Source: Chara braunii (taxonomy: Eukaryota > Streptophyta > Charophyceae > Charales > Characeae). From it: a DNA stretch of 37,524 nucleotides. Shown here piece by piece: positions 1 through 8,794 of the stretch (positions within the stretch are counted from its first letter, which is position 1; each line of letters opens with the position of its first letter). The translations under genes were made by a program, and so were the position numbers. The stretch is from contig BFEA01000570.1 in NCBI GenBank assembly GCA_003427395.1, positions 728,352-765,875 of the forward strand. Reading direction: 5' to 3'. The notes under the pieces are model-generated. The model was not told the DNA's origin. It was given only the letters and a program-made list of their open reading frames with translations, and did no database searches.

Positions 1-420
1 CCCCCAATACCCTTTTCCATCCCCAAAAGTTTCTCAACGGATTTGGGTTGTACTCAGCAAGTGCAGTTCAGACCCCAATGCAGGGATAATGATGAAAAGA
101 GAGATACATAATTTCAAATTGTATCACACATTGAGAAGCCAGAAGTCTCACAGAAAACCAGAAAGCACTATTGCACTCAAAATTACCAGCAGAAAGACCA
201 ACAATGAATGCAAATGACAATGTAGCCCAATCTCGTCACCATCACCAAAGTATCCAAGTCGCATATCCAATTGGCGCTCAACACCCAGCCTACTACTGGA
301 ACAGGTACTAACTAGCCTACTCTACTATGTAACTGTGATACAGATCTGGACAGAACAGCTCTTGAAGTCGAAGTATGCAATGAAGCCGCCCAACATGCAA
401 ACCTTCAATCAGTCCTCCTT

Positions 421-483
<63 letters not shown>

Positions 484-955
484 CCGCCAAGGAACCACCA
501 CCGTCTCTCACCTACCTCGAGGCCAGCCTGGTCATGGCTGCCTCGAGCCTCTCTCGTCGCCGCTCTCTCTGCTGCCCGCTAGCGCTGCCCGTGAGCACTA
601 TGGCAGCAATGCAACACAACAGCATGCTGCAAATGCCTGTTGGCCAGAATGCCCTGCCTCGAGGGCAGCACCTTCAGTCGTTTGTTGACTCGTGCATCAT
701 GAAATATCCACGAAGCAAAAACTCGTCAAGAATTTTCAATTGTTGCGAGAGGAGACATACCTGTCATATAGACACATTACAAGTGAAACAAAAAAAACCA
801 TGCATATTAGTCCGTAATATGATAGATTATTCAAAACACGAGGGTACGAAAGCAAAGTGATGACAAAGAATAAAAATCGAAAATGATACATAAAAAAATG
901 AGCGAGAAGTTGTCTGTGATTGCCATTTATGCAAGGGTTCAGAATCTGAGCAATA
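1..955. other. Non-coding stretch with one CT microsatellite
   Basis: Apart from the CT tract at 424-479 I see no gene here. The open frames across 335-860 are dominated by Ser-Leu translations of the CT repeat and have no conserved motif. Positions 736-955 lie just downstream, on the minus strand, of the candidate terminal exon at 956-1059, so they could be its 3' untranslated region. That is inference only. Confidence 0.5.
424..479. repeat. (CT)n microsatellite
   Basis: Uninterrupted CT dinucleotide run of 28 units. The same motif recurs at 9567-9619, 21405-21471, 21791-21870 and 21914-21956, and as GA at 8735-8791, so CT/GA tracts are a general property of this genome. Confidence 0.97.
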
Positions 956-1059
956 TCAGGAAAAAGTGTTGCACTTGCTAAACTGAAGATGGACCTTGCA
1001 AAATGAGCCTCGACCTTGGTACAACCCAATGTTAGCAGAAATGTTGCCATGGTTTTCTG
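956..1059 (-). CDS. Candidate terminal exon, unknown protein
   Basis: Read on the minus strand, a good acceptor (TTGTCTTTGCAG, ending at 1060) is followed by a frame of 34 codons that ends in TGA at 956-958. It joins in phase to the exon candidate at 1119-1175 through an intron of 59 nt with GTAAGA at its start. The predicted tail contains ISANIGLYQGRGSFCKVHLQ, which reads like a folded protein rather than repeat translation. I do not recognise the family. It could be the 3' end of the PrimPol-like gene whose exons lie upstream on the same strand, but no sequence similarity proves that. An overlapping frame (736-1071) is longer but would ignore the splice site. The intron is near the lower length limit for plants. 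Confidence 0.35.
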
Positions 1060-1118
1060 CTGCAAAGACAATATCTTCAGCTAACAGTCAGGATCAACGT
1101 CTGGGTTAGAAATCTTAC

Positions 1119-1175
1119 CATCCGGAAACAGGTTGAAACACCGACCAGGAACAATGACTTTCATCGAAACATAAC
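1119..1175 (-). CDS. Candidate internal exon, unknown protein
   Basis: A 57-nt minus-strand exon candidate lies between an acceptor with a pyrimidine-rich lead (CTTTTCTCGTGATGCACAG) and a strong donor (GATG/GTAAGA). Only one frame is open: 2 nt, 18 codons, 1 nt. It gives YVSMKVIVPGRCFNLFPD. It enters needing two bases to complete a codon, which is the phase left by the PrimPol-like exon at 4554-4661, and it leaves in the phase required by 956-1059. Phase agreement is suggestive but weak evidence, and an exon with the second zinc-finger cysteine pair would still be missing between them. Function unknown. Confidence 0.35.
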
Positions 1176-1363
1176 CTGTGCATCACGAGAAAAGAGATGA
1201 GAACGGAATAATGAATAGTAAGAAATTGGTACAAGTGAAACAATCAACAACATTGACAAAACATAGAATCCTCATGGAGCAAGTACTTCAATAGGAAAAT
1301 AACAATCAACCCCGCTACAGTATTCCTCAACGAGGACCAACTCTCCCCCCCCCCTCTAAGGTT

Positions 1364-1515
1364 TCAAACGCTTTTTTCCTCGGACTGATCATAAAAGGAT
1401 CCCTTTGGGCCATTTGAAAAAGAAGATGCACAGCCAATTTCGACAACACCAACACCACTCTTGACAACACTCTCATCAGCATCAAACAAACTATATAGAC
1501 AGAGATCCAACCTCT
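1364..1515 (-). CDS. Possible exon, unknown protein
   Basis: On the minus strand, an acceptor (TTTTTTCACTTTGTTCCAG) is followed by an open frame ending in TGA at 1364-1366. The frame contains SLFDADESVVKSGVGVVEIG, with a mixed, non-repetitive composition. No convincing donor precedes the stop, and the phase does not fit the exon at 1119-1175, so it may belong to another transcript or be chance. No family recognised. Confidence 0.2.
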
Positions 1516-3234
1516 CTGGAACAAAGTGAAAAAACAATTACCAGAGGACGCAGACAAAAGAACAAAATTAATCAAGACATTCACTTCCTTAAGCTTGGGC
1601 AACGGAATTCTCGGATAAATTTCTGACGAATGACTAATACTTAATGATTGGCTTGATGTATCAGCAGATACCAACCAGATCCAAATCACGCCCCCAAGGG
1701 CAGTACAGACCCCACGAGCAGATGCCCTCAGCCCACCACTCATTCATACACGTGACAAACTAATCTAAACATGATCCACCAGCAAGATGTGGATCCCTGT
1801 CCACTGAACAAGTACAACATAGTGCAGATAACAACCTCCCACCCCCCAGCTGCCTCGACCAAAACACAACACCCCTCCACCCCCACTCAACGCAACCGGC
1901 CCCCAGCCCAACAGATGCCTCCCATTGGCCCCCAACCACAGCACCCAACTCCCCTTCATCCTCACTTAACACCCCCCTTACGCAGAACCCAGGCAAGGAG
2001 ACAGGCAACCGATCTGTAGCTTATTAACAATTAGAGTAACATCAGGTCAGGTAGGGTTCAGAGTTTTAGTAAAAGGTGGACAACTTACAGGAGTCAGGAC
2101 CCTAGAGAATATGAGACATTAGCTCGGGTTTACGGTTTAGGATAAGGACGTTCGGTAAAAAAGAGAGGTTCAGACAGCAAGATAAAAGAAAGACGTTAGG
2201 GTTAATGGGTACAATTGATTGATTAAAGAGATTCCCACTGTCCCTATCTACCATCCTGTGAAAGTTAGGGTCTAGGGTCTTAACACCTGGAGGATCAGTC
2301 GAGAGGAACAAGGCCGCGAGAGACCAGCGAAAGGAAGGTTAGCACACCACATCAGAAGTTCTAGCAAGCAATGTCAACAAGGCGGTCCAATTGACTGAGA
2401 GGAACAGGTCGTAGTAGCCAAACAAGACTGGTAGAAGTATTTAGAATAACCACCTCGGACAGCAACAGAATAGGACAGGCTAACTTAGGCAAGAGTGAAG
2501 TTCAATACATCCTTCCCCAAGGAAGTAATCAATGTCGGTTTTCGGGCCTCCACACAATAAGGGGGAGGAGCATGTGTAAGTTTCCTTTGTAATTTCTCCG
2601 ACTTGCCGGGGGAATAGGAACCGGACTAACACTCCCCAAAATATAAATGGAGCCAGAACCCTGAAGGTCTATTTTTTTATTAAAAAAAAAGAAAAGAAAG
2701 TACAAGTGAAATAGTGAATGCAAGGAATCAGTCAACAATAACAGAAATTTTATATGTGTGTCGATGACTGATTCATCAAGGATGTCACCCTCTGCTATGA
2801 AAAGAAGAAAATTAAAACAAACTTAAAAAAGGAGAACGGATTGACAAGGACTCCCTGAAACAAAAATAACAGCGGAGAAGATTTTTCAATAACGTGAGAA
2901 TCAGAAATTGCAGTATAGTTCCAGGACAGTTTTTTGGTATTTCCCTACCGCAAGAACAGCAGCAGAGGAGTATAATCTCCTTTTTTTTGTCTTGAGTGTA
3001 ATGAACAGCCTGGAGTTCATTGAAATCGTGATACATTCATCCAAATCATAAGCTTACCTTGACAATACAAGTCATGACACTTAGTGTGACATGTTTGCGC
3101 ATTGCAGTTGACAACATACATGACTGCCACAAATAGACACAGAAAAGAAACATGAAGAGAAAAAAAAAATGTTAGAAACACATCATACTTAAATTATTAG
3201 AGAGCTGGAGAATATTATTTGTTGGGAAGAATGC
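1516..3234. other. No recognisable gene; C-rich block at 1830-1990
   Basis: I see no supportable gene here. Positions 1830-1990 are strongly C-rich on the plus strand (many CCCC runs), so the minus strand carries repeated G-tracts. Short open frames on both strands (1760-2019, 2102-2311, 2529-2738, 2812-3036) have no recognisable motif. Confidence 0.4.
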
Positions 3235-3478
3235 CTAAATTAAAAACAACAGAAAGAGTGTTGTCACTGGAAGGGGGGTATAAATTGGTTTTAAAGGAGC
3301 TAAAGGAGTTTAAAGTATGGTTGTTTCGGACCCGGACAACCGAACAACCGGACGAAGACACCGGACCTGTGTCTGGATCAAACCGGACGTCTGGTTCCCC
3401 AGACATCAAACCGGACATCCAAACATCCGGACCCGGACAGTCCGGCTTGCTATGTCGGTGTCTAGTTGTCCGGGTTGG
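3235..3478 (+). repeat. Dispersed repeat head plus CCGGA-rich block
   Basis: The start (GGGGTATAAATTGGTTTTAAAGG, about 3274-3296) matches segments near 4300, 7617 and 20602. From about 3329 the sequence becomes a dense run of CCGGAC, TCCGG and GGACATCC words, many forming short palindromes, and it ends in a poly(A) tract. Similar CCGGA-rich blocks occur at 3815-4022 and 7210-7295. It lies inside what would be an intron or 3' region of the PrimPol-like gene, on the opposite strand. Probably a non-autonomous repeat; no coding capacity seen. Confidence 0.6.

Positions 3479-3521
<43 letters not shown>
3479..3521. repeat. Poly(A) tract of 43
   Basis: An uninterrupted run of A directly following the CCGGA-rich block. 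It could be the tail of a retroposed copy or simply a mononucleotide repeat. It produces the Lys-rich and Phe-rich shadow frames in this region. Confidence 0.9.
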
Positions 3522-3523
<2 letters not shown>

Positions 3524-3814
3524 ACACAGACACATACAAGTTGGTGAGACTGGTCGTATGTGCTAATAAATTCAGCATTAATCATATCGGAAATGTTAAG
3601 TTTATTATAGTGGAGCTTCGACAACAAGACGGCGGCATGGCAGACCTCCACGGCAACCTCCATGGCAAGATGGCGACGACACTGCTGCGGGCGGGGACTT
3701 CGGCGGCAGGGCAGACCTCCACGGCAACCTCCAAGTCCGAAATTCGCGTCCTCCCGCCAGTGGGGCTGCTACTATCATAATACTTTTAAATTTCACTCAG
3801 AGGCTCTTTCAGGG

Positions 3815-4027
3815 CCTGTCCGGTTAGGGTGCCTGATCTCGAAAAACCAAGGCAGCAATTTTCCGGGGTACCCCAGACCGAGGTGAACGGCCTGGGATCC
3901 CGAAAAAAAATATTCAAATTTTTTTATTTCGGGGTCCAACTGGACCCTCCTAACCGGACACCGGACCCGGATACAAGACACCGGACTGTCTGGATCGGGA
4001 TCCGGATGTCCGGTTGGTAACCATGGT
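3815..4027. repeat. CCGGA-rich dispersed repeat, second copy
   Basis: This block has CCGGACACCGGACCCGG words and ends in a segment (about 4000-4027) that matches the end of the block at 7267-7302. Both read CCGG, two variable bases, GTCCGG, then a GTA.CCAT.GTT end. A shared end in two separate places argues for an element boundary rather than random GC-rich sequence. Confidence 0.55.
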
Positions 4028-4265
4028 TTAAAGGGTGCTGCCTTGGTTTGATTCTATCATTTCCTTTTTTAGCTCCAATTCTGCGAGTTTCTGATGCGAC
4101 CTTCTGCTAAAAGTCGTTTATTGCAATTCTACACAACATATTTTCTTTCTTGTTTTTTTTTTATTTTATTTTACGATTTTTATTACTTTTTGCGATGAGG
4201 CTGCCTGGGACTCTGCCCGAGGATTATTCCTGGCCGAGCAGGGTGGTCGGGCAGCCAGAAAAACA
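4028..4265 (+). repeat. Dispersed repeat R1, copy
   Basis: It contains the family markers CTAAAAGTCGTTT, GCAATTCTACACAACA and TTTTCTTT, followed by a T-rich spacer and a block rich in TGCCTGGG, GCCCGA and GGGCAGCC. Other copies lie at 4298-4530, 7607-7890, 20595-20840 and 22465-22680. No coding frame is conserved among copies, so this looks like a short non-autonomous element. Confidence 0.6.
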
Positions 4266-4297
4266 ACATACTCATCTTCCTACTATTCTTCGAGTGT

Positions 4298-4530
4298 GGG
4301 TATAAATTTGTTTTAAAGATGCTAAAAGAGTTCAGAGGGGGATCCATCTTTATCTCGGATTCTGTGACAAAGTTAGATGTGACCCTTAGCTAAAAGTCGT
4401 TTGTATTGCAATTCTACACAACACATTTTCTTTGTGGAAGAGTTTATTATTATTAATATTGTTTTTACGCTGGAGATGCCCGCTACCCTGCCCACGGGCC
4501 ATGCATGGCTGGGCACCCATCTTGTGCCCT
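4298..4530 (+). repeat. Dispersed repeat R1, copy
   Basis: This copy shows the full order of the family: a GGTATAAATTTGTTTTAAAG head, a GATGTGACCCTTAGCTAAAAG middle, GCAATTCTACACAACACATT, then a tail block with CTGCCCACGGGCCATGCATG and GGCTGGGCACCC. It ends about 25 bases from the donor of the PrimPol-like exon at 4554-4661, on the opposite strand, so it would sit at the 5' edge of that gene's next intron. Confidence 0.65.
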
Positions 4531-4553
4531 GATAAACAACTTAATCAACTTAC

Positions 4554-4661
4554 CATTATTTTTTGAGTGTTGCCGCTGGACATTGCTACAGTATCTTGTA
4601 CCCTTGAAGCTATAAACAATATTGTGATCGCTCGGGTACAAAGTCACATTCCGTATTGCAC
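4554..4661 (-). CDS. PRIMPOL: PrimPol-like exon with first half of zinc finger
   Basis: A 108-nt minus-strand exon bounded by a good acceptor (GGAATTTATCAG) and a consensus donor (AATG/GTAAGTT). One frame is open (2 nt, 35 codons, 1 nt). Near its end it encodes YCSNVQRQHSKNN. This matches the C-x6-H that opens the UL52-type zinc finger of eukaryotic PrimPol (CCDC111), where it is followed by a conserved SNN/KNN. PrimPol is a single-chain primase and DNA polymerase that reprimes stalled replication forks in nucleus and organelles. The finger is needed for priming. Its second cysteine pair should lie in the next exon, which I could not find. The exon joins in phase to 5189-5372 across a 527-nt intron. 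Family assignment is strong; the overall gene model is incomplete. Confidence 0.8.
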
Positions 4662-5188
4662 CTGATAAATTCCATAGAATCAAACAATCAATATCAAAGA
4701 ATCTTTAAATGGCATAAGAAATATCCTGAACCTCATACGATAGAGAGTCTGGCAACCGAGAATCCGTTCTTTTGTCTTCCCTCCCTGCTAATCTCCCTGC
4801 ATGTATGCCTGTGCAATCATTACAAAATGTAAACAAGGGATACTCGACCCAGTTTACAGCACATGATGCCCCCCACCAAATAAAATGGTCCTCCTCGGGA
4901 CTTCGTCGTCGGTGACATGTTCTTATCAGCACCACGGACCGCTGCCCAGAGGATTAAAACACGGGGGGAGGGGGAGGGGGGGGAAGCAGTACCGTTACGC
5001 TGTTTAGATGATTTTTCAATTCTCTAATGTTGTTCATATTTATTTATTGTGTCTCGTCAGGGCTTTTGTCTGACAATTTATGTTTGTCTTCTTAGCTGTC
5101 CATAAGATTAATTGAGAGTTTTTCGAACCAGTTATGCAAAAATATGAAAGGATAAGCTCAAAATATGCTCAAGAAGGGAAAAACTTAC
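4662..5188 (-). other. Intron between the two PrimPol-like exons
   Basis: A 527-nt stretch with GTAAGT at its start and TTTATCAG at its end when read on the minus strand. A 76-codon minus-strand frame inside it (4705-4935) shows no motif. Positions 4963-4984 are a G-rich run on the plus strand. Confidence 0.7.
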
Positions 5189-5372
5189 ATATTTTCTCAG
5201 GGAATGGATGCTCATTCGCAAGTCCCAGAACAAAATGATTGAGTTCTGGGAATGGTGATGCATGAACCTTAATAGGTATGCTACTTGCAAAATACTGTTT
5301 GAAAGCCTCTTCAATAGGTTGTTTTGGTGATCGAGCGTCTGTAGAATTAGTGAAGCATTCCAAAGTCGAGTC
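5189..5372 (-). CDS. PRIMPOL: PrimPol-like exon upstream of the zinc finger
   Basis: A 184-nt minus-strand exon between acceptor TTTGTATACAG and donor AAATAT/GTAAGTTTTT. It starts in phase 0 and ends one base into a codon, exactly what 4554-4661 needs. It encodes IEEAFKQYFASS and then SPFPELNHFVLGLAN. In animal PrimPol the same position, between the catalytic core and the zinc finger, carries a closely similar segment (SPYPEVDHFVLSLVN in the human protein, from memory). The catalytic core should lie at higher coordinates on this strand; I could not identify those exons, and the next kilobase contains repeats. The gene may have very long introns or be a fragment. An overlapping 107-codon frame is a shadow. 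Confidence 0.8.
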
Positions 5373-5631
5373 CTGTATACAAATTTGAATTCAACAAGGA
5401 AATCAGTGGAAATACGTTTTTGACAGCTAAAGACACCTTCAAACGAAGAGCACACCCTGAAGAAAATATTTTTCGGAATATTAGATATTTATTATTTACT
5501 ACACAAAAGACCCGGATCTTGTTGGCTTCAGCTGATAGGACAGGAAGCCAGTCAGATCTCACAAATACCGTGGAAAAAGTTTAAGTCAATTCAACTTGCC
5601 AGAATCAGGAGCCTCCAGTGGCTAATCTCTT

Positions 5632-5853
5632 ATGGAGCACTCCCCGTTAACCAATGACACTCCTGGTAGCTGTTGCTGCAACTGCTGTTGTGGCAGTTAC
5701 AACAGAGCTCGAAGATGCTGCAGGCACTACTGCATTAGCGATTGCATCAGGTTCCGCAACAGTAATTGCAACAGAAGTCACTACACCAGTGCTACAGCAG
5801 CAAATGCAACCTCTGTTGCATCAGCAATTGAGAGAAGTCAATCATACCTAAGA
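5632..5853 (+). other. Ala/Val/Thr-rich open frame of uncertain status
   Basis: A plus-strand frame (ATG at 5654) reads a mix of Ala, Val and Thr followed by a Gln-rich end and stops at 5851. The same DNA read on the minus strand also gives an Ala/Val/Thr-rich frame, because the sequence is rich in GCA, GTT and ACA triplets. It may be an exon of a plus-strand gene or low-complexity DNA. No motif and no good flanking splice sites. Confidence 0.15.
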
Positions 5854-6330
5854 TAAGAACCTTTTTTTCTTCATACATTAGGGTCCTACTAGCCTTTAAA
5901 AAAAAAAAAAAAATTCTGGTCGCGACAGGCAGTGTTTGTCCTCCTCGTGATCTCCTTGACAATCCAAAACAGTACAACCTGGCCCTCCAGATTTTTCACC
6001 AAGGTCAAAAAGTTGTGATTGGGTGGTCGTTAAGGGCGGTTGTCCGGCCGGACATTCCGGACATTCAGAGAGGTTGTTGATATTCAGAGAGGACCCTCCT
6101 CCTCCTCCTCCTCGTCAAGTCCCCTTTCTCTTCCCCCTCCTCATCAGAGAATTTTTCCAGAATTTTCAACGAAAAAAAAAAAAGAAAAATTGATTTCAAG
6201 AAGACAATGGAGCAATAGACGGCAGCAGAGAAATGGATGACAGACAGATACTCAGATACGACAAAAAGAAGGAGGAGGACGGGGAGAAAGAAAACGAAAG
6301 GCAAAGATGGAGACGATAATGACAGGCTGC

Positions 6331-6381
6331 CACGTGACACCCGTGCAGGGGCCATGCAAATCTTCTCTGGATTGTCCCAAT
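6331..6381 (-). pseudogene. U6 snRNA-derived fragment, copy 1
   Basis: On the minus strand this resembles the central part of U6 snRNA: CAGAGAAGATT, then GCATGGCCCCTGC, then a diverged GACAC region. It lacks both U6 ends, so it is a degenerate fragment. It is the weakest of the three copies and is recognised partly because two better ones follow at 6427-6495 and 6703-6778. Confidence 0.7.
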
Positions 6382-6426
6382 GGACCCTCGTCCCCCTCCT
6401 CCTCCTTCTTTGTTTTTGTTTTTTTC

Positions 6427-6495
6427 GGACCATTTCTCGATTTGTGTGTGTCATCCTTGTCCAGGGGCCAAGCTAATCTTCTCTGTATCGTCCAA
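6427..6495 (-). pseudogene. U6 snRNA retropseudogene, copy 2
   Basis: On the minus strand it reads GACGATACAGAGAAGATTAG, then C.TGGCCCCTG..CAAGGATGACAC, then CAAATCGAGAAATGGTCC. It therefore covers U6 from about nucleotide 25 to the 3' end with only a few changes. The U6 3' end is followed on that strand by an A-rich tail (GAAAAAAACAAAAACAAAG), as expected for a copy made by LINE-type target-primed reverse transcription. The 5' third of U6, including its start, is absent, and there is no upstream promoter element or terminal T run. Not a functional gene. Confidence 0.88.
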
Positions 6496-6702
6496 GATAT
6501 ACAGAATGTTCCAACGGACCCTCCTCCTCCTCTTTCAAGTCCACCCACCTTCTCTCCCTCCCTCTCCTCCTCCTCCTCCTCCAACTCCTCCTCATCATCA
6601 ACTCTTCCCTCCTTTATCGTCCTGCTCGTCGTCGTCAACTCCACCCTACTGTCCTTTCTCCCTCTTCTCCTCCCTCTCATCTTCCTCCTTTTTTTTTTTT
6701 TA

Positions 6703-6778
6703 TACCATTTCTCGATTTATGTGTGTCATCCTTGCGCGCAGGTCATGCCAATCTTCTTTGTATCGTCCCAATTTTAAC
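6703..6778 (-). pseudogene. U6 snRNA retropseudogene, copy 3
   Basis: On the minus strand it reads TAAAATTGGGACGATACAAAG, AAGATTGGCATG, CAAGGATGACACACATAAATC and GAGAAATGGTA, then at least ten A. The ending ATAAATCGAGAAATGG is the green-lineage U6 3' end; animal U6 differs there. It is 5' truncated and poly(A)-tailed, so it is a processed copy. The snRNA it derives from is the catalytic RNA of the spliceosome. Confidence 0.88.
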
Positions 6779-7209
6779 AACAATCCCAAAAAACCCTCCT
6801 CCTCCTCCTCCTCCTCCTCCTCCTCCTCCTCATCCTCATCCTGAACTCCACCCTCCTTTCTCATCCTCCTCGTCGTCGTCAACTCCACCGTCCGTGCAGC
6901 AGTGCATCTTTCAATAAGTTCCAACGAAAAGAAAAGAAAAAAATCGATATCAAGAAGTACAAGGGAAAAATGGATGACAGGGAGAGCGGGGAAACGGACG
7001 ACAACAGAGAAATGGACGACGGACAAATATTCACATACGAGGAAAAGGAGGAGGAGGAGACTTTCCGGTTCAAAAAAAAAAAAAAACAGGGCGCAAAACC
7101 CTAGTCCACTTTCCGGGACTTCTGGATCTCAGCAAAGGACTGTAAAAATCAGGTCGCAAGCCCAGGGCGTGAAAAAACGCCGCCCAAAAAAAATTTGGCC
7201 GTTGGGCAG

Positions 7210-7302
7210 GGGGCCGACCATTCGGACCGGGATCCGGACCCCGGACCACGGACAATCCGGATCCCTGTCCGGTGGTCCGGATCGTAGCCATAGTTGAAAC
7301 AG
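7210..7302. repeat. CCGGA-rich dispersed repeat, third copy
   Basis: Dense CCGGA/TCCGG words, ending in a segment that matches 4000-4027 (CCGG..GTCCGG, then GTA.CCAT.GTT). See the copies at 3329-3478 and 3815-4027. Confidence 0.55.
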
Positions 7303-7606
7303 ATTCGGCATTTCCACTGATAGGGAGATAGATATCCATCTTCTTATGATCTGAGAGAGAGAGACAGAGAGAGAGGGGAAATGGCATAGCAACCTAGGTT
7401 GTTTTTTTTCCCCGGCCGGCCATGCCCGGCAATGCACCGGGGCAAGTCACACAAGGGAGAACCTGCACGGGTACTGCGGTCAAGTAAAAATATAGAAGTT
7501 TTTTTTTTTTTTTTTGCCTGCAGGGGTCGTCTGCGCATGCAAAGAGGAACCGTGGGCAAGTAAAAAAGTAGGTGATTTTCTTTTTGTGAGTGTTGGCTAT
7601 GAAGGG

Positions 7607-7890
7607 AGGGGTAAGTGGGCTATAAATTGGCTTTAGAGGTGCTAAAGGGGTTTAAATGAGGATGCATTAGTCTAATTTTTAATTGTTTATTTTTTATCTT
7701 TTATTCAGTGAGGAATTCATATGTGACCCTTAACCAAAACTTGTTTGCATTGCAAATCGACACAAGATATTTTCTTTGCGGAATTTTTTGAATGATTTTT
7801 ACTTTTTATTTTTTGGGTTGGGCCTGCCTGGAACCCAGGCTGAGCGTCATGCTTGGCTGGGCAACCGGGGATGAACCCGTGCAGAAATTG
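7607..7890 (+). repeat. Dispersed repeat R1, copy
   Basis: Same order of markers as 4298-4530: GGGCTATAAATTGGCTTTAGAG, TGAGGAATTCATATGTGACC, CTTAACCAAAAC, TTGCAAATCGACACAAGATA, then a tail with GCCTGGAACCCAGGC and CTTGGCTGGGCAACC. Confidence 0.65.
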
Positions 7891-8177
7891 GTTTCCCGGA
7901 CGCCTGGAAAAACAACCCAGATAACAACGCTTTTCTGTATATGAGTGACCATGTTCATTCCCATTGCATGCATGATGACAGATGTGTTTATCGGTTCTTC
8001 ATCTTTATGAACTCTTATAGACTTTGCTTCTTAATTCCTTATAAGACATTGATTTTTGTTGAATATACACATTAAATAATAAATAGTTAACATTCACGAT
8101 AATATTCTTGAGTCTTGACTTTTATTCTTGTGCACTAATTTTATGTGAATCATTGTTTTGGATATCTATTATTGCAG

Positions 8178-8307
8178 GTACATGAACGGGGTGAGATTTA
8201 ACTTCATTCTGACAGTTATTTGTCAAATTGACCATGAGAAGAAGATGACAACAGACGCTGAAAAGATCAGAAATCGAATTCTTGGATACAAACGTAGAAA
8301 ACTGTAG
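8178..8307 (+). CDS. Candidate terminal exon, unknown protein
   Basis: A good plus-strand acceptor (TTGGATATCTATTATTGCAG, ending at 8177) is followed, in one phase, by 42 codons and a TAG at 8305-8307. The tail is Lys/Arg-rich (KKMTTDAEKIRNRILGYKRR) and not repetitive. The preceding 250 bases are AT-rich like an intron, and the following 200 bases have mixed composition like a 3' untranslated region. The family is not recognised. In another phase the frame stops after seven codons. The upstream exons of this putative gene are not identified, and the R1 repeat at 7607-7890 would lie in its intron. Confidence 0.35.
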
Positions 8308-8727
8308 TGAAAAAGGAGAAAAGGAAGTTGTTGTTGCATCCTGATAAACGTTGTTGGTCGGCTATGGAGGCCAAAGTTTGGTGTAGTTCAGGGGAACCTG
8401 CCGTTAGCCTACGTACTATATTCACTTTGTGCCTATGTTCACCTTGATCTCTGCGGTGATGGTGTTGTGTTCATTGTGATCATCAGTGCATTGCTTCAGC
8501 CGATACTATCATTACTTCAATTGGCTTGTATTGTTGGGTGTTACTAGTGGAGGGATTGATTTGGGTCAGTGGGTGAAGGTGTTGCTATATTGAACAAGTA
8601 CATTATGATTTGGTTGTTGCAACTATAGTGTGAGTTTGCTTCCATCAACGTCCAGTCGGGGGCAGACTGACTGCATATTGCAGTTAAGGAGTAAATCAGG
8701 TTTGTGCCGTTGAGTTTCCAATATTTT

Positions 8728-8794
<67 letters not shown>

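Larger units (their letters stand above)
6060..7070 (-). repeat. Composite repeat: U6-derived copies plus CCT/GGA tracts
   Basis: The region alternates CCT-rich tracts, A-rich segments and antisense U6-derived sequence. Two blocks that start near 6155 and 6915 share an order of motifs: CCAACGAAAA or TCAACGAAAA, an A-run, ATCAAGAAG or TTCAAGAAG, ATGGATGACAG, CATACGA or GATACGA, then GGAGGAGG. So a composite unit of about 0.75 kb appears to have been duplicated, with three U6-derived parts inside it. All large open frames are Pro/Ser- or Glu/Arg-rich shadows of the triplet tracts. Confidence 0.7.

Noticed and set aside
420-860. Open frames with long Ser-Leu or Arg-Glu runs (also at 8544-8919, 9391-9692, 21304-22111)
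   Set aside because: They are translations of CT/GA microsatellites, and the frames at 21.3-22.1 kb also span N.
2890-3010. A minus-strand frame with KYQKTVLELYC resembling the second half of the PrimPol zinc finger
   Set aside because: Spacing and surrounding residues do not fit the family, and the acceptor is poor; likely coincidence.
6065-6844. Pro/Ser- and Glu/Arg-rich long frames on both strands
   Set aside because: They are shadows of CCT/GGA triplet tracts overlapping the U6-derived copies.
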